DNA of 19,457 nucleotides, taken from contig JAOZPY010000013.1 of assembly GCA_029932495.1 (NCBI GenBank), forward strand, positions 1 to 19,457, given 5' to 3'. Position numbers and translations under genes: made by a program. This document shows positions 7,890-14,896 of the stretch, piece by piece. Under the pieces are notes generated by a model that did not search any database, was not told where the DNA came from, and saw only the letters and a list, made by a program, of their open reading frames with translations. This DNA comes from Desulfobacterales bacterium (GTDB lineage Bacteria > Desulfobacterota > Desulfobacteria > Desulfobacterales > JAFDCJ01). The first letter of the stretch is position 1. The number at the start of each line of letters is the position of its first letter.

Positions 7890-9008
7890 TTATTTTTTCT
7901 TTTCAGTTTCGAAAAACTGCCCGACGGCCTCGCACACGGCTTGGATTTCTGCGGGCGTTATTGAGGGAAACATTGGCAGCGAAAGCACCTGCTGACAGGC
8001 TGCTTCAGCCTCGGGAAGCGATCCTGCAGCCAGGCCGAGATACCCGTAAACCGGCTGTAAATGCAGCGGCAACGGATAATGCAAGCCGGTTTTAATGCCC
8101 CGCTGATTTAAAAAATCCGCCAATTTGTCACGACGGGTGTAACGGATGACATAAACATGCCAGACGGCCTCGCATGCTTGCGGAACCCGGGGCCGGATAA
8201 TCTCTTCATAGGGCTGCAGCAGCTCATCGTAAAGGGCGGCTGCCTGACGTCTTTGCCGGTTCCACTCGTCCAGATGATCCAGGCAGATGGACAGTTGGGC
8301 GGCCTTTAAAGTGTCCAGGCGACTGTTGGTGCCCTTGATCAGATGGGTGTACTTTTCCTCCCGGCCGTGACTGGCCAGCATACGCACTTTTTTAACCAGC
8401 TCGGTATCATCGGAAGCCATGGCGCCGCCGTCACCGAAAGCCCCCAAATTTTTAGAGGGAAAAAAACTGAAGCAGGCGGCGTGGCCGATAGTGCCCACCA
8501 GCCGACCCCGGTAACGGGCCCCTTGGGCCTGAGCGACGTCTTCGACCACAAAAAGACGGTGCTTTTCAGCCAGGTCCATCAGGGCATCCATGTCGGCGGG
8601 GATTCCATATAGATGCACGGGAATGATGGCCCGGGTCCTGGAGGTCATGACCTGCTCGGCGGCCGCAGGGTCCAGGGAGAACGCCCCCGGGGCAGTGTCG
8701 GCAAACACCACTTCGGCTCCGGCCAGGTGAATGGCTTCACTGGTTGGAAAAGCCGTGTTGGGAACCGTAATCACTTCGTCTCCGGGCCCGATTCCCAGCG
8801 CCTGGAGGGTGAGCGCCAGCGCATGGGTGCCGTTGGAAAGGCTGCAGACACCGGCAAGGCCCAAATATTCGGTCATTTTTTTCTCAAACGCCTTGACCTC
8901 CGGACCGTTAATAAACGCGCAGCGTTCAATAACGCTGTTGAACGCATCCTGAATTTCAGGCAGCAACGGTTCCAGCTGGCGATGCAAATCAACAAAGGGA
9001 ACATTCAT
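7890..9008 (-). CDS. DegT/DnrJ/EryC1/StrS-family nucleotide-sugar aminotransferase
   Basis: This PLP enzyme of 372 residues transfers an amino group to a keto-sugar nucleotide. From ATG 9008, the phosphate-binding SNGTHAL segment is at about 58-64, the cofactor-contacting aspartate is in VVEDVAQAQGA (D157), and the PLP lysine is in FFPSKNLGAFGDGG (K186). The late FLNQRGIKTGLHYPLPLH stretch is also typical. The frame stays open to 9041, but ATG 9008 has GGAGAG at suitable spacing and matches the usual MNVPFVDL start, so it is preferred. First gene of the minus-strand operon. Paired with the Gfo/Idh/MocA oxidoreductase it resembles GnnB/GnnA or WbpE/WbpB, which make 3-amino sugars on UDP. ArnB-like chemistry on a 4-keto sugar is an alternative. 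Confidence 0.9.
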   Translation of the reverse strand: MNVPFVDLHRQLEPLLPEIQDAFNSVIERCAFINGPEVKAFEKKMTEYLGLAGVCSLSNGTHALALTLQALGIGPGDEVITVPNTAFPTSEAIHLAGAEVVFADTAPGAFSLDPAAAEQVMTSRTRAIIPVHLYGIPADMDALMDLAEKHRLFVVEDVAQAQGARYRGRLVGTIGHAACFSFFPSKNLGAFGDGGAMASDDTELVKKVRMLASHGREEKYTHLIKGTNSRLDTLKAAQLSICLDHLDEWNRQRRQAAALYDELLQPYEEIIRPRVPQACEAVWHVYVIRYTRRDKLADFLNQRGIKTGLHYPLPLHLQPVYGYLGLAAGSLPEAEAACQQVLSLPMFPSITPAEIQAVCEAVGQFFETEKKK

Positions 9009-9141
9009 GGCTTTTCTCTCCTTGTTCAACTTTCGCTCCACGTTGCTGGACTCATATCAATAAGAGCGAAAAATTGGAACCAATCGAAGTTGTGAATTGG
9101 CCGGTGCATGATATTTTCTTCCAACCGGTATGCATCTTTGC

Positions 9142-9252
9142 CTCAGCAGCGTGTCCCTTGTTTGGGACGAGGCGCTATACTTTGCTAAACTCAATGAGTC
9201 CCGTGCCATTCATCCCAAACAAGGGACACTGCGAAAACAAGAAACCGCTGAG
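9142..9252. repeat. Hairpin element, family B, with a perfect 17-bp inverted repeat
   Basis: GTGTCCCTTGTTTGGGA (9151-9167) and TCCCAAACAAGGGACAC (9213-9229) are perfectly complementary around a 45-base centre. Outside them CTCAGC (9142-9147) and GCTGAG (9247-9252) extend the symmetry. Inside, GGGAC (9164-9168) could pair instead with GTCCC (9199-9203), giving an alternative fold. There is no T-run typical of a terminator. It may be a MITE-like element or a structured RNA. Confidence 0.7.
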
Positions 9253-9507
9253 TATCATACCGGTTTCCAGAAAACACCATGCCCCCGCCAATTCACGTCG
9301 GTTTTATGGGTTCAGTGACATCGAGGATGTATTTTATTTGAAAATCAGCCGAAAAACCTTAGCCCTTTTATTAACCCCATCGAATGGCCGAAATTATTTG
9401 GATTTTCACAAAAAGTCAACCGCATATCCACATCCCAGGTAAGTTCTTAAAAAGTAAGGGGGCTCTGCTACCAATGAAGCGTAATATGTATTTTGGTTGA
9501 GTGCCAT

Positions 9508-9687
9508 TGTTCATTTGGGGAAAAAAGCCAACGGATCGGTGGGCGTTAAAAATTTCAAGCTGTTTGAGGAGCACGCGACGAGTTCTTGAAATTTAGCCCA
9601 CCGATTCGATGGCGCCCCAAATGGACACCAGGAACGAGGCCAAAATGCATATTACGCGGGTCAATCGCAACTTATTGAGAAGTTACC
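9508..9687. repeat. Dispersed hairpin element, family A, copy 2 (complete)
   Basis: Three stem blocks are present: TGTTCATTTGGGG (9508-9520) with CCCCAAATGGACA (9615-9627; one T-G pair), ATCGGTGGGC (9535-9544) with GCCCACCGAT (9596-9605), and AAATTTCAAG (9550-9559) with CTTGAAATTT (9585-9594). The loop is 25 bases (9560-9584). A conserved tail of about 60 bases follows to 9687. Copy 1 at 1-138 shows the same inner stem with a G-C pair where this copy has T-A, so pairing is kept although the bases changed. Confidence 0.8.
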
Positions 9688-9707
9688 ACCTCGGGAAAAA
9701 ATAGAAA

Positions 9708-9737
9708 TTGACACGCCATAGCTTTTTTTCCTATAAA
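9708..9737 (+). promoter_or_regulatory. Sigma-70 promoter for the ArnT-like gene
   Basis: A perfect TTGACA (9708-9713) and TATAAA (9732-9737) are separated by 18 bases. Transcription would start near 9744, leaving a leader of about 53 nt before ATG 9797. This is the clearest promoter in the window. Confidence 0.6.
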
Positions 9738-9742
9738 AGCAA

Positions 9743-9773
9743 GGATGTATTCTCACATCCGGGGATTGCCCCC
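9743..9773 (+). promoter_or_regulatory. Two tandem small hairpins in the leader of the ArnT-like gene
   Basis: GGATGT (9743-9748) pairs with ACATCC (9755-9760), and directly after it GGGG (9761-9764) pairs with CCCC (9769-9772). They lie between the predicted start site and a start codon that has no Shine-Dalgarno sequence. They could shape mRNA stability or translation (inference). Confidence 0.3.
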
Positions 9774-9796
9774 TAGACCCACAACAATGACCGCAT

Positions 9797-11404
9797 ATGG
9801 CTGATAAACTTGCTGACGCCGCCGACAGCTCCGCTCCCACGGCTAAAAAGGCCCTGGTCTATCTTGTTCTGGTTTCCCTCTTCGCGCTGCTGTTCAACCT
9901 CGGCGGGCGTCCCATCGAGTCCAAAGATTACCTGAGATACGCCGAGGTCGCCCGGGAAATCCTGCAGTTTGATGACTGGGTGATGATGCATGAGCAGGGA
10001 AAAATTTATGTGGACAAACCGCCGCTGCAATTCTGGCTGACAGCGGTGGCCTACCGGATTTTCGGCGTCACCCCCTTCGCCGCCCGCCTGCCTTCGGCGG
10101 CGGCTGCTTTTTGCGGCGTGCTGATCACCTTCTTTTTTGCCCGCCGGATCTTTGGCAGCACGCAAACGGCTTTTCTGGCGGCCATTGTCCTGCTGTCAGC
10201 TTACGATTACCTGTGGTGGGCCCGTCGCACCCGCATCGACATGCTGTTTGGCGTTCTGTTTTCCGCATCCCTGGTTTGTTACCATCAGGGGTTGCAGGCG
10301 ACGGTATCGAGAAATAAAACGCTGTGGTACATGGCCTTCTGGCTGGCAACCGGCCTGGCATTTATGGACAAGGCCCTGATTGCCTTTTCCAACCTGGCCG
10401 TTGTATTTGTTTACGCCTTTCTGGCAAGCCGCCGGGCAGAAGGCCGCAGCCTGTCAGCGGCACGCTTCATGTTGACCAGCCCAGTATTGCTCCTGGTGAC
10501 ACTTCCCTGGATAATCGCTCTGGTCCATCATCCCCAGTTTTCCGCCTTCTGGCACATCCTGCAACAAACCCGGATCATGGACCGCCAGGAAGCCTTTTAT
10601 TTTTACCTGGTTCAAATGCCGCTCAAGCTGCTTCCAGCCACCCCCTTTGTGGTCATGGGAATCTGGGCTTTTATGCGCCACCACCGGCAGCTCCCGGAAA
10701 AAGACGGGCTGCAGTTTGCGCTGGTGTGGCTGCTGACCATTGTTTTTATCCTGCACCTGACGGTGGCCAAAAGCACCCGCTACCTGCTGCCGGTCTATCT
10801 GCCCTGTGCCCTGATAGGCGCCTGGGCGATACCTTTTTTTCTCAAAAGGACAAAAAAACTGGGGTCCATCCTACGGGGAGCCGACCGCCTCCTGCTGGCA
10901 GCCGTCTGTCTGGGTACGGTCAGCCCCCTGGTGGTTGCCTGGTTCTACGGTGTTTCACTATGGCCCGCCCTGCTGTACAGCATTGTGATGGCTGCCGTCC
11001 TGGCTGCGGCGCGCCGGTTTCTGCCATACAAAACGACCGGTCTTTTCATCAGCTTCATTGTGCTGCTGCTGCTCATTGACGTGGGAGATACCGTGGGACG
11101 GCAAAAAACCAGCGTCTATTACCGTATGAACCGTGTGCTGAAAATGCAACCGGTTACACCCGGTCAGATTGTCTTTTACAAATGTTACAGCCGCGCCCAA
11201 ACCGCCATGGAGTTTTATTTCAATCGCCCCATGGCCTGTTCCAACAACTGGCAATCAATCGCCGCCAACCCCCGGATTCGGGCCATCGTGACCACCCGTG
11301 CCATCGCCGAGGTAAAAATGCCGGCCGCAGACCTTAAAAACCCGGGCCGGGCCATCCCCTGCGACGACAAGTGGATCGTCATCATCAAGCCGGACGGCGG
11401 TTAA
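9797..11404 (+). CDS. ArnT/PMT-like lipid-linked-sugar glycosyltransferase (GT39/GT83 type)
   Basis: The 535-residue inner-membrane protein has about 12 predicted membrane segments and a soluble C-terminal part. After the first membrane helix comes the acidic loop ESKDYLRYAEVAREI (41-55), matching the catalytic periplasmic loop of ArnT and the PMTs, then YVDKPPLQFWLTA, the conserved K-P-P-x-x-x-W block. Such enzymes move a sugar from a polyprenyl phosphate onto lipid A or a protein on the periplasmic side. The start is limited to ATG 9797 by an in-frame TGA at 9788-9790. No Shine-Dalgarno is visible, and an ATG at 9787 opens a five-codon frame that overlaps the start. It is divergent from the aminotransferase/GT2/VTT operon, which could supply the donor. 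The acceptor is unknown. Confidence 0.85.
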   Translation: MADKLADAADSSAPTAKKALVYLVLVSLFALLFNLGGRPIESKDYLRYAEVAREILQFDDWVMMHEQGKIYVDKPPLQFWLTAVAYRIFGVTPFAARLPSAAAAFCGVLITFFFARRIFGSTQTAFLAAIVLLSAYDYLWWARRTRIDMLFGVLFSASLVCYHQGLQATVSRNKTLWYMAFWLATGLAFMDKALIAFSNLAVVFVYAFLASRRAEGRSLSAARFMLTSPVLLLVTLPWIIALVHHPQFSAFWHILQQTRIMDRQEAFYFYLVQMPLKLLPATPFVVMGIWAFMRHHRQLPEKDGLQFALVWLLTIVFILHLTVAKSTRYLLPVYLPCALIGAWAIPFFLKRTKKLGSILRGADRLLLAAVCLGTVSPLVVAWFYGVSLWPALLYSIVMAAVLAAARRFLPYKTTGLFISFIVLLLLIDVGDTVGRQKTSVYYRMNRVLKMQPVTPGQIVFYKCYSRAQTAMEFYFNRPMACSNNWQSIAANPRIRAIVTTRAIAEVKMPAADLKNPGRAIPCDDKWIVIIKPDGG

Positions 11405-11406
11405 AC

Positions 11407-11443
11407 CAGGCCTGCTGTGCTTCAGCCAGCCTGAGCGGGTTTT
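11407..11443 (+). terminator. Possible terminator between convergent genes
   Basis: An 11-bp stem with two mismatches (11407-11417 with 11423-11433, loop TGCTT) is followed by AGCGGG and TTTT. It lies between the stop of the ArnT-like gene and the stop of the thi binding-protein gene. The gap between stem and T-run makes it a weak candidate. Confidence 0.3.
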
Positions 11444-12389
11444 ATTCTCCCGGCGTCCAGAGCACGGACTTCACATCCACTTTGCTTTCAATCAGCCCGT
11501 AGCGCAATGCAAAATCGGCAAACCGCTGCCACCGTTTGCGGTCCAGCTTCTGATCGGCAGCATAGTATGGCAGGGTCAGCTGGAAGGCATCGGTTTCGGT
11601 CCGGTGATCGGCCTCCGGCACCTGTTTGAAATAATTTTGCAGGGCAGCTGATGGATTTTGGCGCACCTTTTCAATTGCGCGGTTGACCGCGCGGCCAAAC
11701 GCTGTCATGGCTGCCTGGTTTTTTTCCAGGTTTTGGCGGCTGGTCAGAAAAATCAGTTCATCGTAATCGGGGATGCCCCATTTTTCGAGTTCGAAATACC
11801 CGACATTGTAACCCCGGTGAGTCAGTTCAACGGTTTCATAGGTCTTGAAAGGCCCCATAACGGCATCCACCCTGCCCGCGGTCAGAGACTGTACGATGGC
11901 AAAGCCGACGTTGACGGCCTCATATTGTTCGATACCGTTTATGGCGGCAAAGGCCTTGAGCAGCACATCCATCAGGCCGGGGACCGTATAGCCGATTTTT
12001 TTCCCCGCCAGGTCGGCGGGAGTCTCAATGCCCCGGTCTTTTAAAAACATCAGCGTGGTCAGGGGATGTTCGATCAGCCGGCCGATGACCACCACCGGAA
12101 GCCCCCGGGCAGCCGCGATAATCGTCTGGGGCTCGTAGGAAACCGCAATGTCCACTTTCCCGGTAGCGACCAGCTTGATGGCATCGGTGGTCTCGGAAGG
12201 GCTGATAATTTTGATGTCAAGTCCTTCGTCGGCAAAAAACCCCTGCTGGCGGGCCTCATAAATGGGCAGATGATCCACATTGGGAAACCAGTCCAGGATC
12301 AGGGAAAGCTTTTGGGAAGCATTGACCGCTGACGCACCTGTGCAGACAAGCAATACAATCCACAAGATGAATAGATGCTTTTTCATCAT
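11442..12389 (-). CDS. thiY: ThiY-like (NMT1/THI5 family) ABC substrate-binding protein
   Basis: The 315-residue periplasmic protein probably binds a pyrimidine precursor of thiamine. A signal peptide covers about residues 1-24 (MMKKH, hydrophobic core, ASA or VNA cleavage site); there is no proper lipobox. The mature part begins with the family signature L-x-LDWFPNVDHLPIY-A, followed by G-F-F-x-x-E-GLDIKI and the SYEPQTI segment. ATG 12389 is chosen because AAGGAG lies five bases upstream and the signal peptide starts there. The frame stays open to 13163, but that part is the permease gene read in the wrong frame. Last gene of a riboswitch-controlled operon. The riboswitch supports a thiamine link; the exact ligand (HMP or formyl-aminopyrimidine) is inferred. 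Confidence 0.88.
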   Translation of the reverse strand: MMKKHLFILWIVLLVCTGASAVNASQKLSLILDWFPNVDHLPIYEARQQGFFADEGLDIKIISPSETTDAIKLVATGKVDIAVSYEPQTIIAAARGLPVVVIGRLIEHPLTTLMFLKDRGIETPADLAGKKIGYTVPGLMDVLLKAFAAINGIEQYEAVNVGFAIVQSLTAGRVDAVMGPFKTYETVELTHRGYNVGYFELEKWGIPDYDELIFLTSRQNLEKNQAAMTAFGRAVNRAIEKVRQNPSAALQNYFKQVPEADHRTETDAFQLTLPYYAADQKLDRKRWQRFADFALRYGLIESKVDVKSVLWTPGE

Positions 12390-12418
12390 TTTGGCTCCTT
12401 TCAGGATTAAATCCTCTA

Positions 12419-13156
12419 TTATTTCCAGGTAATAACCCTTTTCTCCAGAAAACCGACAAAAACCCACAAAGACAGCCCCATGGCCGACAGCCATAAAATC
12501 GCGGCAAACACCACGTCGACTTTCAACCGTGCATTGGCCTGGATCATCAGGTAGCCAAGCCCCTGCTGGGCCCCAACCCATTCGCCGATCACCGCACCGA
12601 TGGTGGCCACCGAAACCCCCACCTTGAGTCCGGCAAAAAAATGCGGCAGCGCCCAGGGCCAGTAAAGCAGCCGCAGCGTCTGCCAGAAACCTGCGCCCAT
12701 AAGCCGAAACAGCACCCTGAATTCCTGATCGCAGCCTTTTAACCCTTCCAGCAGGTTGACCGTAATGGGGAAAAAAATGATCACCGCCGCCATCAGGACC
12801 TTGCTGGCCATCCCGTAACCCAGCCAGATGACCAACAGCGGCGCAACGGCGAACACCGGTACCGCCTGGGAGGCCACCAGAAACGGCGCAATGGCATTTT
12901 CGGCAGCGGGATGGGCAAACATGGCAATCGAAAGCGGGACAGCCACCATCAGGGACATCAAAATTCCGGCCAGCACCTCCACGGCGGTAACGGCTGCATG
13001 GGGCAGCAGCAGATCCGCCTGCACGACGGCTACTGTCACAATCCGCAAGGGGGTCGGCAGAATAAAATCGGGAATTGACAACACCCGACAGATCGTTTCC
13101 CAGGCGGCCAGAACAAGAAAAATCGCCAGCAGCGTTATGAGAGTTGCGCGTTTCAT
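12419..13156 (-). CDS. thiX: ThiX-like ABC transporter permease
   Basis: The 245-residue inner-membrane protein has about six membrane segments, the usual form of BPD-type permeases of the TauC/SsuC/ThiX group. The first helix starts near residue 4. The cytoplasmic loop that docks the ATPase (about 140-170) holds the G-A-G-F-W-Q-T-x-x-x-x-x-x-P-x-A-L-P pattern. ATG 13156 overlaps the TGA of the ATPase gene by four bases, so the two are probably coupled. The binding-protein gene follows after 29 bases. Substrate assignment depends on the neighbours and the TPP riboswitch. Confidence 0.88.
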   Translation of the reverse strand: MKRATLITLLAIFLVLAAWETICRVLSIPDFILPTPLRIVTVAVVQADLLLPHAAVTAVEVLAGILMSLMVAVPLSIAMFAHPAAENAIAPFLVASQAVPVFAVAPLLVIWLGYGMASKVLMAAVIIFFPITVNLLEGLKGCDQEFRVLFRLMGAGFWQTLRLLYWPWALPHFFAGLKVGVSVATIGAVIGEWVGAQQGLGYLMIQANARLKVDVVFAAILWLSAMGLSLWVFVGFLEKRVITWK

Positions 13157-13890
13157 TGAACAAGCTCCCCCTGCAGCAAATTCAGGACGTACAGCTTTAT
13201 CTCTATCAGACGGGGATCATCGAAACGCCGCGGTTTGGTCCCTCCCGGACAAATCTGATCCAAAACCCGCATGGGTCGACCGCTCAGCACCAGAATTTCA
13301 TCGGCCAGCATGAGGGCCTCTTCAATGTCATGGGTAATCATGAGAATGGTTTTTTTAAACTCAACCTGGAGCAATAGCAGCAACGACTGGAGGCTGGCAC
13401 GGGTGATGGCATCCAGGGCCGAAAGCGGTTCATCCAGCAGTACCAGCTCGCGCTCGAACATCAGCGTGCGTACCAGTGCGCAGCGCTGCCGCATGCCGCC
13501 GGAAATCTCGCCGGGCCGATAGTCTTCAAAGCCTTCAAGTCCCAGCCGCTTGAAAAGGGCCCGGGCTTTTAAAATGGATTGCGCCGGATTTTCACCGGCA
13601 ATCTTGGACGGCAACAGGGCATTGTCCATCAGGGTAAACCAGGGCAACAGCAAATCTTTCTGGTGCATGTATGCGGATGTCGTGCCCAGATGCGGCACCT
13701 CGCGACCCTGCAACGAAACGCTGCCGCTGTCTTTTGCCACCACCCCGGTAAGCACGTTGAACAGCGTACTTTTACCGCAGCCCGACGGCCCGACCAAGGC
13801 GGTAAACCCATTGGGCGCCAGGTGCAAGCTAAAGTTTTCGAAAACGGCAAGATCACCGAAATGTTTGCTCAGATTTGAAACGGTCAACAT
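13153..13890 (-). CDS. thiZ: ThiZ-like ABC transporter ATP-binding protein
   Basis: This 245-residue ATPase powers the thi importer from the cytoplasmic side. Walker A is GPSGCGKST (34-42), the Q-loop MHQKD (75-79), the signature SGGMRQR (130-136), Walker B LVLLDEP (149-155), the D-loop SALD (157-160), and the switch histidine is in MITHD (about residue 185). Length and motifs match the nitrate/sulfonate/thiamine-precursor class. It is the first gene after the TPP riboswitch. GGGGGA lies about 9 bases before ATG 13890, and the AAGCGC in the same segment can pair with GCGCTT just after the riboswitch, which may hide the start when TPP is bound (inference). Confidence 0.9.
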   Translation of the reverse strand: MLTVSNLSKHFGDLAVFENFSLHLAPNGFTALVGPSGCGKSTLFNVLTGVVAKDSGSVSLQGREVPHLGTTSAYMHQKDLLLPWFTLMDNALLPSKIAGENPAQSILKARALFKRLGLEGFEDYRPGEISGGMRQRCALVRTLMFERELVLLDEPLSALDAITRASLQSLLLLLQVEFKKTILMITHDIEEALMLADEILVLSGRPMRVLDQICPGGTKPRRFDDPRLIEIKLYVLNLLQGELVQ

Positions 13891-13955
13891 AAAGCGCTTC
13901 CCCCGGAAGGCAGTTGCGCCGGAGGAAAGGCGGGAAATAAGCGCCTGTTGTCATC

Positions 13956-14044
13956 CACTTCCCTCCGCCGGCATTATCCGGATCAGGTACCAGGAGTCGA
14001 GGCGTCCTGCCTCCTCTCAGCCAATCGGTACGGCTCCCCCAGTG
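13956..14044 (-). ncRNA. TPP riboswitch (Thi box)
   Basis: On the minus strand the conserved core blocks are all present: GGCTGAGAGGAGG (14022 to 14010), ACCTGATCCGG (13989 to 13979) and ATAATGCCGGCGGAGGGA (13978 to 13961). Closing stem P1 can form between CACT (14044-14041) and AGTG (13959-13956). It lies about 65 bases before the ATPase start codon of the thi importer. With TPP bound, expression should fall. No clear terminator with a T-run follows, so control of translation start is more likely than transcription termination. Confidence 0.95.
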
Positions 14045-14056
14045 ATACGTCAATAA

Positions 14057-14085
14057 CCGCTACCACCAAATTGCGGACATGTCAA
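14057..14085 (-). promoter_or_regulatory. Probable promoter of the riboswitch-thi operon
   Basis: On the minus strand a perfect TTGACA (14085-14080) is followed after 17 bases by TAGCGG (14062-14057), a poor -10. The predicted start near 14050 fits just before the riboswitch at 14044, which is the main support. Confidence 0.4.
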
Positions 14086-14206
14086 TTTCACAATCACATA
14101 AACCGAATTTTTCCCTTGAAAAATCAACCAAATCGCAATACGCTGCCAGGCTGAAGAACGGCTTAAAATCTCAAGGCGCTGAAAGTGTTAGGAGTCACTG
14201 AAAATC

Positions 14207-14800
14207 ATGGCATACGTCGAACCACCACCGGATCCGAAAAGCGAAAAGAAAAAATCAAAGGCGGGTTTTGTCCGGGTTCGCATCGATGAAGGGGAGCAGC
14301 GTCAGATTGTCATTCAGAAAGCGCAGATCCGGGACGTGGAAGAGATCCTGGAACTGGTCAACGGATTTGCGGCCTCGAACCTGATGCTGCCCCGGGGGCC
14401 CCAGTATCTTTATGAAAATATCAGGGATTTCGTCATTGCCAGCGACCGGAATGTACCGGTCTACAGCCTGACGGAAACCCACGAAGTGCTGCACATGATC
14501 GTGGCCTGTGGCAGTCTGCATGTGCTGTGGGAAGACATCGCCGAGATCCGGGCCCTGGCCATCCACCCAGATTACCAGCAGCTCGGGCTTGGAAGCAAAC
14601 TGATCGAGTTTATGAAAGACGAGGCCCGTCAACTGGGCATTAGACGTCTGTTTACCTTTACCATGACCGAAGCATTTTTCAAAAGCCTGGGATTCAAACG
14701 CCAATACCGCAATGAACTTCCGCCCAAAGTCTGGGGGGAATGCAGCCGCTGCCCGAAGTATTTTCACTGCGATGAAGTGGGGATGGTGCTGGAAATATAG
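14207..14800 (+). CDS. GNAT N-acetyltransferase, short ArgA-like (N-acetylglutamate synthase type)
   Basis: The 197-residue cytoplasmic enzyme has a lysine-rich tail (about 10-18), then a GNAT domain (about 35-165). The acetyl-CoA loop is QQLGLGS (124-130), preceded by EIRALAIHPDYQ. The blocks LVNGFAASNLMLPR, LYENIRDF, CGSLHVLWEDIAEIRAL and ELPPKVWGEC-x-x-CPKYF-x-CDE match the short ArgA-type N-acetylglutamate synthases, which start arginine synthesis. The C-terminal cysteines (C179, C182, C188) might bind a metal; that is inference. TAGGAG lies about 12 bases before ATG 14207, a long spacing. The stop is TAG. The next gene is a convergent agmatinase-type enzyme, which fits an arginine theme. 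Confidence 0.85.
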   Translation: MAYVEPPPDPKSEKKKSKAGFVRVRIDEGEQRQIVIQKAQIRDVEEILELVNGFAASNLMLPRGPQYLYENIRDFVIASDRNVPVYSLTETHEVLHMIVACGSLHVLWEDIAEIRALAIHPDYQQLGLGSKLIEFMKDEARQLGIRRLFTFTMTEAFFKSLGFKRQYRNELPPKVWGECSRCPKYFHCDEVGMVLEI

Positions 14801-14830
14801 ACATCGAGGGCACGGATTTATAAGAATAAG

Positions 14831-14887
14831 CATTGAACGCTGAAAGGCCGAACGTCGAACACTGAGCATCGAACGTCCAACGTCGAA
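14831..14887. repeat. Degenerate short tandem repeats (GAACGTC / GAACNCTGA)
   Basis: The region between two convergent genes repeats variants of one motif: TTGAACGCTGAA, CGAACGTCGAAC, ACTGAGCATCGAACGTC and CAACGTCGAA. Units are about 7-14 bases and imperfect. I see no coding potential. Origin is unknown; it could be slippage-generated sequence. Confidence 0.6.
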
Positions 14888-14896
14888 TAAAAAATA

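Larger units (their letters stand above)
9009..9796. other. 788-bp divergent intergenic region with two hairpin elements and no gene
   Basis: The region lies between the aminotransferase operon (-) and the ArnT-like gene (+). It holds the family B hairpin (9142-9252), family A hairpin copy 2 (9508-9687) and the promoter of the ArnT-like gene (9708-9737). Open frames here cross the hairpins and have no recognisable protein character. In 9253-9507 I see AT-rich sequence without clear structure. No convincing promoter was found for the minus-strand operon. Confidence 0.7.

Noticed and set aside
9074..9442. A 122-codon plus-strand open frame in the intergenic region
   Set aside because: It crosses the perfect inverted repeat at 9151-9229, has no ribosome binding site and shows no recognisable domain.
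11442..13163. A 573-residue open frame joining the permease region and the thi binding protein
   Set aside because: The first half is the permease gene read in the wrong frame (no membrane character). The binding protein has its own signal peptide, ATG and Shine-Dalgarno at 12389.
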